Assembly (NCBI GenBank): GCA_900542045.1
Contig: UQMI01000037.1
Location: 1-36,078 of the forward strand
Direction: 5' to 3'
Length of the DNA stretch: 36,078 nucleotides
From: an uncultured Blautia sp.
GTDB lineage: Bacteria; Bacillota; Clostridia; Lachnospirales; Lachnospiraceae
Position numbers and translations under genes: made by a program. The notes under the pieces were generated by a model. That model saw only the letters and a list, made by a program, of their open reading frames with translations, did not search any database and was not told the DNA's origin. This document shows positions 7,104-16,322 of this stretch, piece after piece; position 1 is the first letter of the stretch; each line of letters begins with the position of its first letter.

Positions 7104-8240
7104 ATGAACGGATTGGAAGAATACTACATTATAAAAAATAATAAAAAAATGCGGTTTGGCTATACCACAGGCTCCTGTGCGGCTGCGGCGGCAAAAGGAG
7201 CTGCTTTCATGCTCCTTCAGGGAAAGCCGCAGTCCCATGTGGATCTCATGACGCCGAAAGGAATCATGCTCCATCTGGAACTGCAGGACATTTCCCTGGG
7301 GGAAGAGCAAGTCTCCTGCTGTGTGGTAAAGGACGGCGGGGATGATCCGGATACCACCAATGGGATCCGGATTTATGCGCAGGTAAGCCGGTGTCCGGAG
7401 AGAGAGTTCCTCATCGACGGAGGTACAGGCGTGGGCCGGGTAACAAAGCCGGGACTGGAGCAGCCTGTGGGAAATCCGGCCATCAACCGGGTTCCCCGTG
7501 CCATGATCCGGGCAGCACTGGAAGAGGCCTGTGATGCCTGTGGGTATGAGGGAGGCCTGAAAGCTGTGATTTCTGTACCCGGAGGCGAGGAAGTTGCCAA
7601 GAAGACATTCAATCCGCGGTTGGGGATCCAGGGCGGCATTTCCATTCTGGGAACGACAGGGATCGTAGAGCCCATGAGTGAAGCTGCTCTGATCAAGAGC
7701 ATTGAAGTTGAAATGAAGCAGCGGTTTGCTCAGGGGGAAGAATACCTGCTAGTGACACCGGGAAATTACGGCGCCGATTATCTTCGGAATCATATGGATC
7801 TGCCCTTTGAGAAAAATATCAAGTGCAGCAATTATGTGGGTGAGACCATAGATATGGCCGTATCCATGGGAGTGAAGGGAATCCTGTTTGTGGCACATAT
7901 TGGAAAGTTCGTGAAAGTAGCGGCAGGCATCATGAACACTCATTCCCACAGTGCAGACGGAAGGATGGAAATCCTGGCTTCCAATGCCATCCGGGCCGGA
8001 GCTGATCTGGAAACTGCCAGGGAAATTCTTGGGATGAGCACCACTGATGAAACGCTGGCCTGTCTGAAGGAGCGGCATTTGCTGGAGCAGACCATGGAAG
8101 AGATCACCGAAAGGATTCAGTTCTATCTGGATCACCGCTCTTATGAGCAGATCCTGCTAGGGGCAGTGCTCTTTTCCAATGAACAGGGATATCTGGGCCA
8201 GACCCGAGACGCGGCGAAGCTGATGGAATATTTCCGATGA
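7104..8240 (+). CDS. cbiD: Cobalt-precorrin-5B (C1)-methyltransferase
   Basis: Methylates C1 of the corrin ring in the oxygen-independent cobalamin route. The N-terminus has the family motif RFGYTTGSCAAAAAKGA, followed by the GGDDPDTTNG segment and GGTGVGRVTKPGL. The ring-contraction-stage enzyme usually has about 370 residues; this start gives 378. The ATG at 7104 has AGGTGG upstream; a longer frame from 7062 runs into the riboswitch terminator region. First gene of the cbi operon. The 138 bp after it hold no gene but do hold a decayed copy of its own 3' end. Confidence 0.95.
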   Translation: MNGLEEYYIIKNNKKMRFGYTTGSCAAAAAKGAAFMLLQGKPQSHVDLMTPKGIMLHLELQDISLGEEQVSCCVVKDGGDDPDTTNGIRIYAQVSRCPEREFLIDGGTGVGRVTKPGLEQPVGNPAINRVPRAMIRAALEEACDACGYEGGLKAVISVPGGEEVAKKTFNPRLGIQGGISILGTTGIVEPMSEAALIKSIEVEMKQRFAQGEEYLLVTPGNYGADYLRNHMDLPFEKNIKCSNYVGETIDMAVSMGVKGILFVAHIGKFVKVAAGIMNTHSHSADGRMEILASNAIRAGADLETAREILGMSTTDETLACLKERHLLEQTMEEITERIQFYLDHRSYEQILLGAVLFSNEQGYLGQTRDAAKLMEYFR

Positions 8241-8291
8241 ACAGGGCTATCCGTGACAGCTTCAGAACGCGGCAGAATTGATGGAATGGAT
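8176..8291 (+). repeat. Imperfect 58-bp tandem duplication of the cbiD 3' end
   Basis: The last 58 bp or so of cbiD (8176-8233) are repeated at 8234-8291 without gaps, with about 40 of 58 positions the same by my count. One frame of the second copy reads DEQGYP-stop-QLQNAAELMEWMNK against NEQGYLGQTRDAAKLMEYFR in cbiD, so it looks like a decayed C-terminal duplicate lying after the present stop. Confidence 0.75.
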
Positions 8292-8378
8292 GAATAAGCA
8301 GATCAGTGTGCGGATATGGCCGTGATCAGGAGAAATGGCCTGCCGGCACACGAAAAATACATAACAGGAGAGAAAAAG

Positions 8379-9059
8379 ATGAATGGAAAATTATATGGTG
8401 TAGGGATTGGCCCCGGAGATCCGGAGCTTTTGACCGTAAAAGCCCTTCGGATCATCCGGGAAAGTGATGTGATCGCTGTTCCTGGAACGGTGGCGGAAGA
8501 AACAGTGGCTTACCAGATTGTAAAAGGAGCATATCCGGAACTGGATCAGAAGACCCTTCTGGCGGTACCCATGCCCATGACAAAAGATGCGGCGGTACTG
8601 GAAGAGGCGCATCAGAAAGGAACAGACATGATCTGCAATGAGCTGGATCAGGGCAAGACGGTTGCTTTTCTGACTCTGGGAGATCCCACAGTATATTCCA
8701 CGTATATTTATGTACACAAGAAGATCCAGGAACTGGGTTATGAGGTGGAGATCATAAGCGGCATCACTTCTTTCTGTGCGGTGGCGGCACGCCTGAACAT
8801 GAGTCTGGTGGAGAAAGCGGAGGAGCTTCATGTAATCCCTTCGTCTTATCAGATTGATGAGGCAATGAAAATGCCCGGTACAAAAGTGCTGATGAAGGCA
8901 GGAAAGAAAATGGCTTCCGTAAAGGAGACATTGAAAAAAGCCGGAAAAACCGGTGTGATGATCGAAAACTGCGGAATGGAAAATGAAAAGATTTACCGGA
9001 CAGTGGAAGAAATTCCGGATTCTGCAGGTTATTATTCACTGATTATTGTAAAAGACTGA
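8379..9059 (+). CDS. cbiL: Precorrin-2/cobalt-factor II C20-methyltransferase
   Basis: SAM-dependent tetrapyrrole methylase that adds the C20 methyl group to the macrocycle. It starts LYGVGIGPGDPELLTVKALRII, the tetrapyrrole methylase signature, and has the FLTLGDPTVYSTY motif and the EIISGITSFCAVAARLN segment typical of CbiL/CobI. The length of 226 residues is normal. The ATG at 8379 has AGGAGAGAAAAAG before it; upstream in-frame codons lack family sequence. The gene belongs to the cbi operon and ends 16 bp before cbiF. Confidence 0.93.
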   Translation: MNGKLYGVGIGPGDPELLTVKALRIIRESDVIAVPGTVAEETVAYQIVKGAYPELDQKTLLAVPMPMTKDAAVLEEAHQKGTDMICNELDQGKTVAFLTLGDPTVYSTYIYVHKKIQELGYEVEIISGITSFCAVAARLNMSLVEKAEELHVIPSSYQIDEAMKMPGTKVLMKAGKKMASVKETLKKAGKTGVMIENCGMENEKIYRTVEEIPDSAGYYSLIIVKD

Positions 9060-9075
9060 AAAAGGAGAAAATAAT

Positions 9076-9843
9076 ATGGTACATTTTGTTGGAGCCGGCC
9101 CGGGAGCGCCGGATTTGATTACAGTTCGGGGAAAAGCATATCTGGAGGAAGCAGATGTGATCATTTACGCAGGTTCACTTGTGAATCCGCAGCTTCTGGA
9201 GTATGCAAAAGAAGGATGCGAAATTTATAACAGCGCAAAAATGACGCTGGAAGAAGTGCTGGACGTGATGTTCCGGGCAGAAGAAGAAGGCAAGACAACC
9301 GTGCGTCTTCACACTGGCGATCCCTGTCTCTACGGAGCCATCCGGGAGCAGATGGATGTGCTGGATGAAAAGAAAATCGCTTTTGATTCCTGTCCCGGTG
9401 TCAGCTCCTTCTGCGGAGCGGCAGCGGCGCTGGATCTGGAATATACACTGCCGGATATTTCCCAGAGCGTGGTGATTACCCGTATGGAAGGACGCACGCC
9501 GGTGCCGTCAAAAGAGAGTATCCAGTCCTTTGCAGCTCATCAGGCAACTATGGTTATTTTCCTGAGCACGGGAATGCTGGAGGAACTGAGCCGCAGACTG
9601 ATCGAAGGCGGATATAAGGCAGACACTCCGGCGGCGATCGTTTACAAAGCAACCTGGGAAGATGAAAAGAAATTTGTGTGTACAGTGGGAACCCTGGCAG
9701 AGACAGCCAGAGAGAACCAGATTACGAAAACAGCTCTGATGATCATCGGCGATATTGTGGCAGGAAGTCACTATGCCCGTTCCAAGCTGTATGATCCTTC
9801 TTTTACCACGGAGTTCCGTCAGGCCACTGAACCGGCCAGGTAG
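9076..9843 (+). CDS. cbiF: Cobalt-precorrin-4 C11-methyltransferase
   Basis: SAM-dependent tetrapyrrole methylase for C11 (CbiF/CobM). It has the signature VHFVGAGPGAPDLITVRGKAYL at the start, the LHTGDPCLYGAIREQ motif, CPGVSSFCGAAAAL, and the family-specific ITRMEGRTPVP stretch. The full length is 255 residues. AAAGGAGA precedes the ATG. Spacing to cbiG is only 12 bp, so the two are read from one message. Confidence 0.95.
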   Translation: MVHFVGAGPGAPDLITVRGKAYLEEADVIIYAGSLVNPQLLEYAKEGCEIYNSAKMTLEEVLDVMFRAEEEGKTTVRLHTGDPCLYGAIREQMDVLDEKKIAFDSCPGVSSFCGAAAALDLEYTLPDISQSVVITRMEGRTPVPSKESIQSFAAHQATMVIFLSTGMLEELSRRLIEGGYKADTPAAIVYKATWEDEKKFVCTVGTLAETARENQITKTALMIIGDIVAGSHYARSKLYDPSFTTEFRQATEPAR

Positions 9844-9855
9844 AAGGAGGCTGTT

Positions 9856-10944
9856 ATGAAGATCAGCCTGATTTGCTTCAGTCTGTCAGGAAGAACGGTC
9901 ATGGACAGACTGAAGGAAGCTCTGGAAAAGGAAGGAAATCAGGTGGAGGCGGCTTCTAAGAGCAAGTATCTGCCGGACTCTCTGGAAATTCCGTTAAAAG
10001 ACTGGTGCAGAGCCCAGTTTGAAACTGCCCATGGAGTGGTCTTCATCGGGGCGGCAGGCATTGCAGTGCGGACCATTGCGTCCTTTGTTGCAAGCAAGAA
10101 GACCGACCCGGCTGTGGTGGTGGTGGATGAGCTTGGCACTTATGCTATTTCTCTATTGTCCGGACATCTGGGCGGCGCCAACGAACTGGCCCAGACATGC
10201 GCCCGGATCCTGGGCGCTCAGCCGGTGATCACCACGGCCACCGATTTGAACGGGCGTTTTGCAGTGGATGTATTTGCAAAAAAGAACAGTCTGGCAATCC
10301 ATAATATGACGGCGGCCAAGGAAGTCTCCGCTGCCCTTCTGAAGGGAGAGCCTGTTGGACTCTTCAGTGATTTCCCTGTGGAGGGAGAACTGCCGGAGGG
10401 CCTGGTGCTCTGCGGCGCAGACGGGATACCCGTAAAAGCGGACTGGACAGGAGAAGAACAGACAGACGGGCGTATCCCCGGAGCACTGGCTGTGGGGATC
10501 GCTGTTACAACGGCCAGAGAGTGCCGGCCTTTTTCCAGTACTGTGACGCTGGTGCCCCGGGTGATGATCCTGGGGATGGGATGCCGGAAGGGAAAAGAAG
10601 AGTCTGCCATTGAACAGGCGGTGGAGGAACTGCTTGTGCGGCACCATCTTCACCGGGACTGTCTGAAATGTGTGGCCAGTGTGGATCTTAAGGCAGAGGA
10701 AAAAGGAATCCTAGAGTTCTGTGAATCCCGGAAACTTCCGTTTCTGACGTTTACGGCGGAAGAACTGGAAGCAGTTCCGGGGACATTTACGCCTTCCGGA
10801 TTTGTCAGAAAGACTGTGGGCGTGGACAATGTGTGTGAACGCAGTGCAAAAAAAGCCGGAGGAGAGACTTGGATTGAGAAAAAAAGAGGAGCAGACGGGA
10901 TCACCACTGCTCTGATGCAGGAAGATTGGAGGATAAAATTTTGA
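9856..10944 (+). CDS. cbiG: Cobalt-precorrin 5A hydrolase
   Basis: Opens the delta-lactone of cobalt-precorrin-5A and releases the C20 fragment as acetaldehyde in the anaerobic route. An N-terminal domain (about residues 1-120) contains GAAGIAVRTIASFVASKKTDPAV and LLSGHLGGANELA; a central linker follows; the C-terminal domain (about 230-355) starts VMILGMGCRKGKEESAIEQA and has FVRKTVGVDNVCERSA. The 362 residues match single CbiG proteins. AAGGAGG lies upstream of the ATG. Its stop overlaps the TTG start of cbiH by four bases (TTGA). Confidence 0.95.
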   Translation: MKISLICFSLSGRTVMDRLKEALEKEGNQVEAASKSKYLPDSLEIPLKDWCRAQFETAHGVVFIGAAGIAVRTIASFVASKKTDPAVVVVDELGTYAISLLSGHLGGANELAQTCARILGAQPVITTATDLNGRFAVDVFAKKNSLAIHNMTAAKEVSAALLKGEPVGLFSDFPVEGELPEGLVLCGADGIPVKADWTGEEQTDGRIPGALAVGIAVTTARECRPFSSTVTLVPRVMILGMGCRKGKEESAIEQAVEELLVRHHLHRDCLKCVASVDLKAEEKGILEFCESRKLPFLTFTAEELEAVPGTFTPSGFVRKTVGVDNVCERSAKKAGGETWIEKKRGADGITTALMQEDWRIKF

Positions 10945-11687
10945 ATAAACTGTATGTGGTGGGAATTGGCCCCGGTGAATATGAGCAGATGACTGTGCGG
11001 GCCATTGAGGCATTAAAGCAAAGCGATGCGATTATCGGATATACGGTCTATGTGGACCTGGTAAAAGAACATTTTCCGGAGAAGGAATTCATGACGACTC
11101 CCATGACAAAGGAAGTGGACCGCTGTGTTCTGGCTTTTGAGGAGGCAAAAAAAGGAAAGACTGTTTCCATGATCTGCAGCGGAGACGCCGGCGTGTACGG
11201 TATGTCCGGACTGATGTATGAGATCGGCGTCCGCTATCCGGAGGTTGATCTGGAAGTAATTCCCGGAGTTACGGCAGCCACCGGAGGAGCAGCCGTACTG
11301 GGTGCGCCTCTGATCCATGATTTCTGTCTGATCAGTCTCAGCGATCTGCTGACACCCTGGGAAAAAATTGAAAAGCGGCTGCTGGCAGCGGCAGCGGCGG
11401 ACTTTGTCATCTGTCTGTACAATCCTTCCAGCAGAAAGCGTCACGACTATCTGCAGAAAGCCTGTGATCTGGTCCTGCAGCATCAGTCGCCGGAAACCGT
11501 ATGCGGCATCGTCAGCTACATCGGAAGAGAAGGAGAAGCTGCCCGGGTGATGTCCCTGAAGGAACTGAGGGATACCCAGGTGGATATGTTTACGACCGTA
11601 TGGATCGGAAATTCCCAGACCATGGAAATTGACGGAAAGATGGTGACACCCAGAGGATACCGGGGTGTGGATGGAGAAAAGAAATGA
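10941..11687 (+). CDS. cbiH: Cobalt-factor III (precorrin-3B) C17-methyltransferase
   Basis: Tetrapyrrole methylase that carries out C17 methylation with ring contraction. The start region LYVVGIGPGEYEQMTVRA, the SMICSGDAGVYGMSGLMYE motif, VIPGVTAATGGAAVLGAPL and DFCLISLSDLLTPWE are characteristic of CbiH/CobJ. I prefer the TTG at 10941: GGAGGAT lies at good distance and the protein then begins NKLYVVGIGPG. An earlier in-frame TTG at 10926 lies upstream of that ribosome site. The gene overlaps the genes on both sides by four bases, which suggests translational coupling through cbiG-cbiH-cbiJET. Confidence 0.94.
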   Translation: MNKLYVVGIGPGEYEQMTVRAIEALKQSDAIIGYTVYVDLVKEHFPEKEFMTTPMTKEVDRCVLAFEEAKKGKTVSMICSGDAGVYGMSGLMYEIGVRYPEVDLEVIPGVTAATGGAAVLGAPLIHDFCLISLSDLLTPWEKIEKRLLAAAAADFVICLYNPSSRKRHDYLQKACDLVLQHQSPETVCGIVSYIGREGEAARVMSLKELRDTQVDMFTTVWIGNSQTMEIDGKMVTPRGYRGVDGEKK

Positions 11688-13735
11688 AACAGGTAATGGT
11701 ATTTGCCGGTACAACAGAAGGCTATGAGATATCCCGGTACCTGCAGAGACATGCAGTGGAGGTGCAGGCCTATGTGGCTACGGAATACGGCAGCCGGTCT
11801 CTGGAAGAAGACCGGTATCTGTCTGTGAAAGCCGGAAGACTGGACGAAATGGCCATGGAAGAGGAAATGCGTACGCAGAATCCATCCCTGGTCATTGATG
11901 CCACCCACCCCTATGCAGTGGAAGTAACGGAGAATATCCGGACTGCCTGTGAAAAGGCCGGTTATCCCTATATGCGTCTTCTGCGGAGAAGAACGCAGAT
12001 ACAGGAGCAGAGAGCATCTGTGGGAGACGCTGATGATTCCCGGGAGACTGCCCAGAAGACCGGCGGGCAGGAAAATGCTGTCTGCAGGCCAAAGGAGCAG
12101 GCGGAATGCGTGTATGTGGACAGTGTAGAAGCGGCTGCTTCCTGGCTGGAGCATACCGAAGGAAATATCCTTCTCACCACAGGGAGCAAGGAGCTGAAAG
12201 CATTTACGGCGCTGCCCGGCTATCAGGAGCGGATCTATGCCCGGGTGCTTTCTCTTCCGTCGGTGATTACGGCCTGTGCCGCGCTGGGAATAGAGGGCAA
12301 GCATCTGATCGGCATGCAGGGGCCGTTTTCCATGGAATTGAACCAGGCCATGCTCCGGCAGTACGGCTGCCGGTATTTGGTGACGAAAGATACGGGAAAG
12401 CAGGGCGGCTTTCTGGAAAAATATGAGGCTGCCGTATCCTGCGGCTGTACGCTGGTAGTCATTGGCCGGCCCAGAGATGAAGAGGGTTGTTCCATGGAGG
12501 AGATGAAGGCATACCTGCAGAGACAGTTTGGCTTTGAGGCAAAACCGGAAATTACCCTGGTGGGTATCGGAATGGGCAGCGAGAAGACCTTTACCGTGGA
12601 AGGTCTGCAGGCCTGCCGCAATGCAGATGTGATCATCGGAGCCAGGAGACTGGCAGATGCAGCGGCAGCTCCGGGACAGAAGGTGCATTACGAATACCGG
12701 AGCGAAGCGATTGGAGCATACATCCGGGAACATCCGGAATACGAAAATATTGTCATCGCCCTGTCTGGAGACGTGGGCTTTTACAGCGGTGCACGGAAGC
12801 TGGTGGAGACCCTGGGGAATGTGAAGATCCTCTGCGGAATTTCCTCTCTGGTGTATTTTATGGCAAAGATCGGCCTGCCATGGGAGGATGCCAGGATCAC
12901 CAGCGCCCATGGACGCGCCTGTAATCTGGTGTGGGAGATCCGCCATCATCGGAAAGTGTTTTCCATCCTGGGCACGGCGGACGGCGTTGCCGGACTGGCC
13001 AGAAAGCTGGTGGAATACGAAATGGGCCATGTGCTTTTGTACGTGGGAGAATCCCTTTCTTATCCCGAGGAAAAGATTTTCTGCAGACCGGCCCGGGAAC
13101 TGACAGAATATGCCGGTACGGCGCTGTCCGTGGTCTGCGCAGCCCATGCAGATGCTCGTCCCCTTCCTGCTACCCATGGCCTGCCGGATGACGTATTTGT
13201 CCGGGGAAAAGCGCCCATGACCAAAGAAGAGGTGCGGGCAGTTTCTCTGGCAAAACTGCGGCTGCAGGAAGATTCCATCTGTTATGATGTGGGCGCGGGA
13301 ACCGGATCGGTATCCATAGAAATGGCTTTGCGTGCAGGAAAAGGCCGTGTGTACGCCATTGAGAAGAAACCGGAGACTGTGGCCCTTTTGCGGGAAAATA
13401 AAAAGAAATTCGCAGCGGATCACCTGGAAATCGTGGAAGGGCTGGCGCCGGAGGCACTGGAACCTCTGGAAGCGCCGACCCATGCGTTTATCGGCGGTTC
13501 CTCCGGAAATCTGCTGGAGATCATGGAACTGCTTCTGGAAAAGAATCCGAAGGTGCGGATGGTGATCAACTGCATTACTCTGGAAACGGTTTCCGAGGCT
13601 CTGGAAGCTATCCGGAAACTGGAATTATCCCAGACAGATCTGGTGCAGGTAGGCGTGGCCAGAGCGAAGGCCATCAGCCGATACCATATGATGATGGGCG
13701 AAAATCCCATTTATATCATCACCTGTGAGAAATGA
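11684..13735 (+). CDS. cbiJET: Three-domain fusion: precorrin-6A reductase, C5-methyltransferase and C15-methyltransferase/decarboxylase
   Basis: 683 residues that join three pathway enzymes. Residues 1 to about 285 are CbiJ/CobK, the NAD(P)H precorrin-6A reductase (VMVFAGTTEGYEISRYL at the N-terminus; IDATHPYAVEVTENI near 71-85; GSKEL near 167). About 289-490 is CbiE (TLVGIGMGSEKTFTVEGLQA, ALSGDVGFYSGA). About 500-683 is CbiT, with the SAM-binding DVGAGTGSVSIEMAL at 535-549 and AFIGGSSGNL at 601-610. CbiE-CbiT fusions (CobL) are common; the additional N-terminal CbiJ is less so. A low-complexity polar insert (about 103-142) interrupts the CbiJ domain. ATGA overlap with cbiH. Confidence 0.93.
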   Translation: MKQVMVFAGTTEGYEISRYLQRHAVEVQAYVATEYGSRSLEEDRYLSVKAGRLDEMAMEEEMRTQNPSLVIDATHPYAVEVTENIRTACEKAGYPYMRLLRRRTQIQEQRASVGDADDSRETAQKTGGQENAVCRPKEQAECVYVDSVEAAASWLEHTEGNILLTTGSKELKAFTALPGYQERIYARVLSLPSVITACAALGIEGKHLIGMQGPFSMELNQAMLRQYGCRYLVTKDTGKQGGFLEKYEAAVSCGCTLVVIGRPRDEEGCSMEEMKAYLQRQFGFEAKPEITLVGIGMGSEKTFTVEGLQACRNADVIIGARRLADAAAAPGQKVHYEYRSEAIGAYIREHPEYENIVIALSGDVGFYSGARKLVETLGNVKILCGISSLVYFMAKIGLPWEDARITSAHGRACNLVWEIRHHRKVFSILGTADGVAGLARKLVEYEMGHVLLYVGESLSYPEEKIFCRPARELTEYAGTALSVVCAAHADARPLPATHGLPDDVFVRGKAPMTKEEVRAVSLAKLRLQEDSICYDVGAGTGSVSIEMALRAGKGRVYAIEKKPETVALLRENKKKFAADHLEIVEGLAPEALEPLEAPTHAFIGGSSGNLLEIMELLLEKNPKVRMVINCITLETVSEALEAIRKLELSQTDLVQVGVARAKAISRYHMMMGENPIYIITCEK

Positions 13736-13746
13736 GAGGACAAGTT

Positions 13747-15186
13747 ATGGAGATACCGAGAATCATGCTGGCGGCAGGAGCCAGCGGCAGCGGAAAGACA
13801 CTGATCACCTGCGGTCTGCTGCAGGCTCTGGTGAACCGGGGTATGAAGGTGGCTTCTTTTAAGTGCGGGCCGGATTACATCGACCCCATGTTCCACAGCC
13901 GGGTGATCGGGACCAAATCCCGGAATCTGGACACCTTTTTTACCAGCCCAAAAGTGACCCGCTTTCTGTTGGAAAAAAATGCCGCAGGCATGGATATTGC
14001 GGTGATGGAAGGAGTCATGGGGTATTACGACGGCGTGGGCGGCACCACCTTTCGGGCCAGTGCCTATGATCTGGCCCGGGAGACCAGGACTCCTGTGCTC
14101 CTGGTGGTAAACTCCAAAGGCATGAGCCTGTCGCTGGCCGCATATATCAAAGGATTTCTGGAATTTCAGAAAGACAGCCGGATCGTTGGTGTAATCTTAA
14201 ATCAGATGTCCCCCATGCTGTATCCGCGGATGAAAGAAGCCATAGAGAAAACGCTGCCGGTGAAGGTCTGCGGATATGTGCCGAAGGTGGAGGACTGTGT
14301 TATTGAGAGTCGTCACCTGGGACTGGTGCTTCCCCATGAGGTGGAAGATCTGAAGGGACGTCTGCAGAAACTGGCAGAGGTACTGGAAAAGACCCTGGAT
14401 CTGGAAGAAATCCTCAGACTGGCCCGGGAGGCAGAGCCGCTGCCCCGGGAGGATCTTACAGGAGAGCACCCGGCCTTTGCCCCTGTAGGGGAACAGACGC
14501 CGGTGCGCATTGGCCTTGCCAGAGATGAAGCTTTTTGCTTCTTCTACGAAGACAACCTGCAGCTGCTGCGGGAAATGGGAGCAGAGCTGGTGGAATTTTC
14601 CCCGGTCCATGACCGGCATCTGCCGGAGCATCTGAACGGACTGCTGCTCTATGGCGGATATCCGGAGCTGTTCGGAGAAGAGCTGGAAGCGGGAGAATCC
14701 ATGCGCCAGGAGATTTACCGGGCTCTTGCGGGAGGAATGCCTGTGATGGCAGAGTGCGGGGGATTTATGTATCTCCATGAAGAGATGGAGGACATGAATG
14801 GCCGGTTCTGCAAAGGAGTGGGCTTTCTGAAAGGAAAAGCCTTCCGGACGCCCAGGCTGACCCGGTTCGGTTATATCACCCTGACGGGAAAACATCCGGT
14901 ATTGGGGCAGGAGCTGGGAGAGATACCGGCCCATGAATTCCATTATTTTGATTCGGAAAACTGCGGCGATACCTTCACGGCGCGAAAACCCGTGGGAAAC
15001 CGGGGCTGGGAGTGCATGCACGGCAGCGATACCGGCATGGTCGGGTTCCCCCATTTATATTATTACGGCAATCCGGCAGTTCCCCGGGCATTTCTGGAGC
15101 AGTGCCGGAATTATCAGAGAAAGCAGGAGTCTCTGCAGCATGATGCAGGGAGGACATGCAGACAAGAAGAAACAGGAAAGGCATAA
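13747..15186 (+). CDS. cbiA: Cobyrinic acid a,c-diamide synthase
   Basis: ATP-dependent amidation of the a and c side chains, using glutamine. The N-terminal dethiobiotin-synthetase-like domain has the P-loop GASGSGKTLITCGLL and FKCGPDYIDPMFH. The C-terminal class I glutamine amidotransferase domain has its Cys in VMAECGGFMYLHE and the late His in the FHYFDSE/LYYYGN region. At 479 residues it is a normal length. An ATG at 13732 overlaps the previous stop, but GAGAGGA is well placed only for the ATG at 13747, which also gives the usual start MEIPRIMLAAG. The C-terminal 30 residues are polar and poorly conserved in look. Confidence 0.94.
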   Translation: MEIPRIMLAAGASGSGKTLITCGLLQALVNRGMKVASFKCGPDYIDPMFHSRVIGTKSRNLDTFFTSPKVTRFLLEKNAAGMDIAVMEGVMGYYDGVGGTTFRASAYDLARETRTPVLLVVNSKGMSLSLAAYIKGFLEFQKDSRIVGVILNQMSPMLYPRMKEAIEKTLPVKVCGYVPKVEDCVIESRHLGLVLPHEVEDLKGRLQKLAEVLEKTLDLEEILRLAREAEPLPREDLTGEHPAFAPVGEQTPVRIGLARDEAFCFFYEDNLQLLREMGAELVEFSPVHDRHLPEHLNGLLLYGGYPELFGEELEAGESMRQEIYRALAGGMPVMAECGGFMYLHEEMEDMNGRFCKGVGFLKGKAFRTPRLTRFGYITLTGKHPVLGQELGEIPAHEFHYFDSENCGDTFTARKPVGNRGWECMHGSDTGMVGFPHLYYYGNPAVPRAFLEQCRNYQRKQESLQHDAGRTCRQEETGKA

Positions 15187-15269
15187 GACGCTGCCTCTGA
15201 AAAGACAGAAGTGTGAAAGGAAATGTTCACATCTGCCATGTACAGTAAATATGCCGGAAAGAGGAAAAA

Positions 15270-16238
15270 ATGATTTATGGAATTGCGGCAGTCTGGGCAG
15301 GATTTCTGCTGGATCTGCTCATAGGAGATCCCCGGTGGCTGTATCATCCCATCTGTGCCATCGGGAATCTGATCGCATTTTTGGAAAAGAAGATTCGGAA
15401 AAGGATGCCGAAAACGCCTGGAGGAGAGCGGGCAGGCGGCGCCCTGGAGGTGCTGCTGGTCTGCATCTGCAGCTTTGGACTGCCTTTTGTGATTTTGTTT
15501 GCGGCGTACCGGCTGCATTTCTGGGCGGGACTGATCCTGGAGTGCTTCTGGTGTTACCAGCTGCTGGCCACGAAATCTCTGAAAACAGAGAGCATGAAAG
15601 TGTATGCTCCCTTGCAGGCAGGGGACCTGGACAAGGCCCGTTATGCGGTCTCCATGATCGTGGGCAGGGATACCCAGGCGCTGAGCGGGGAAGGCGTGAC
15701 CAAGGCTACGGTGGAAACCATAGCGGAAAATACGTCAGACGGTGTGATCGCGCCGCTGTTTTATATGGCTCTTGGCGGAGCGCCGCTGATGTTCCTCTAT
15801 AAAGGAATCAACACCATGGATTCCATGCTGGGGTACAAAAATGACAAGTACCTTCATTTCGGCCGTTATGCGGCGAAGCTGGACGACGTGGCAAATTATA
15901 TTCCGTCCCGGATTTCTGCCTGGCTGATGATTGGCGCCAGCTATCTTCTGGGAATGGACGGACGGCAGGCCAGGAAAATTTACCTGCGGGACCGCAGGAA
16001 CCATGCCAGTCCCAATTCGGCTCAGACAGAGTCAGTCATGGCCGGAGCCCTTGGTGTACAGCTGGCCGGAAATGCGTATTATTTTGGAAAATTATACGAA
16101 AAGCCCACTATTGGGGATAAAAACCGTCCGGTGGAACCGGAAGATATCCCAAGGGCCAATCGTTTGTTATATGGAACGGCAGTGCTGGGAGCACTTGTAT
16201 TCGGGCTGATCCACGGGCTTTTGTGGATGCTGCTCTGA
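15270..16238 (+). CDS. cbiB: Adenosylcobinamide-phosphate synthase
   Basis: Integral membrane enzyme that joins adenosylcobyric acid to (R)-1-amino-2-propanol phosphate made by CobD. The N-terminal helix contains LLDLLIGDPRWLYHPICAIG, followed by GALEVLLVCICSFGLPFVILF, the KAR-YAVSMIVGRDT motif, ETIAENTSDGVIAPLFYMALGGAPLMF and the C-terminal hydrophobic helix. The 322 residues fit the family. AAAGAGG lies before the ATG. It is separated from cbiA by 83 bp with no evident gene and precedes cobD, its biochemical partner. Confidence 0.94.
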   Translation: MIYGIAAVWAGFLLDLLIGDPRWLYHPICAIGNLIAFLEKKIRKRMPKTPGGERAGGALEVLLVCICSFGLPFVILFAAYRLHFWAGLILECFWCYQLLATKSLKTESMKVYAPLQAGDLDKARYAVSMIVGRDTQALSGEGVTKATVETIAENTSDGVIAPLFYMALGGAPLMFLYKGINTMDSMLGYKNDKYLHFGRYAAKLDDVANYIPSRISAWLMIGASYLLGMDGRQARKIYLRDRRNHASPNSAQTESVMAGALGVQLAGNAYYFGKLYEKPTIGDKNRPVEPEDIPRANRLLYGTAVLGALVFGLIHGLLWMLL

Positions 16239-16322
16239 TGGGAAAATGGCCCGGGCTGCCGGAGAAGAACGGGAATCAGGCAAGAGAACTTCTGATAAAA
16301 CAGAAATGGAAGGAGACGGTAC

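Noticed and set aside
11516..13483. Long minus-strand open frame opposite cbiJET (655 codons)
   Set aside because: Shadow of the codon pattern of the fusion gene on the other strand; the peptide has no recognisable domain and the plus-strand product is unmistakable.
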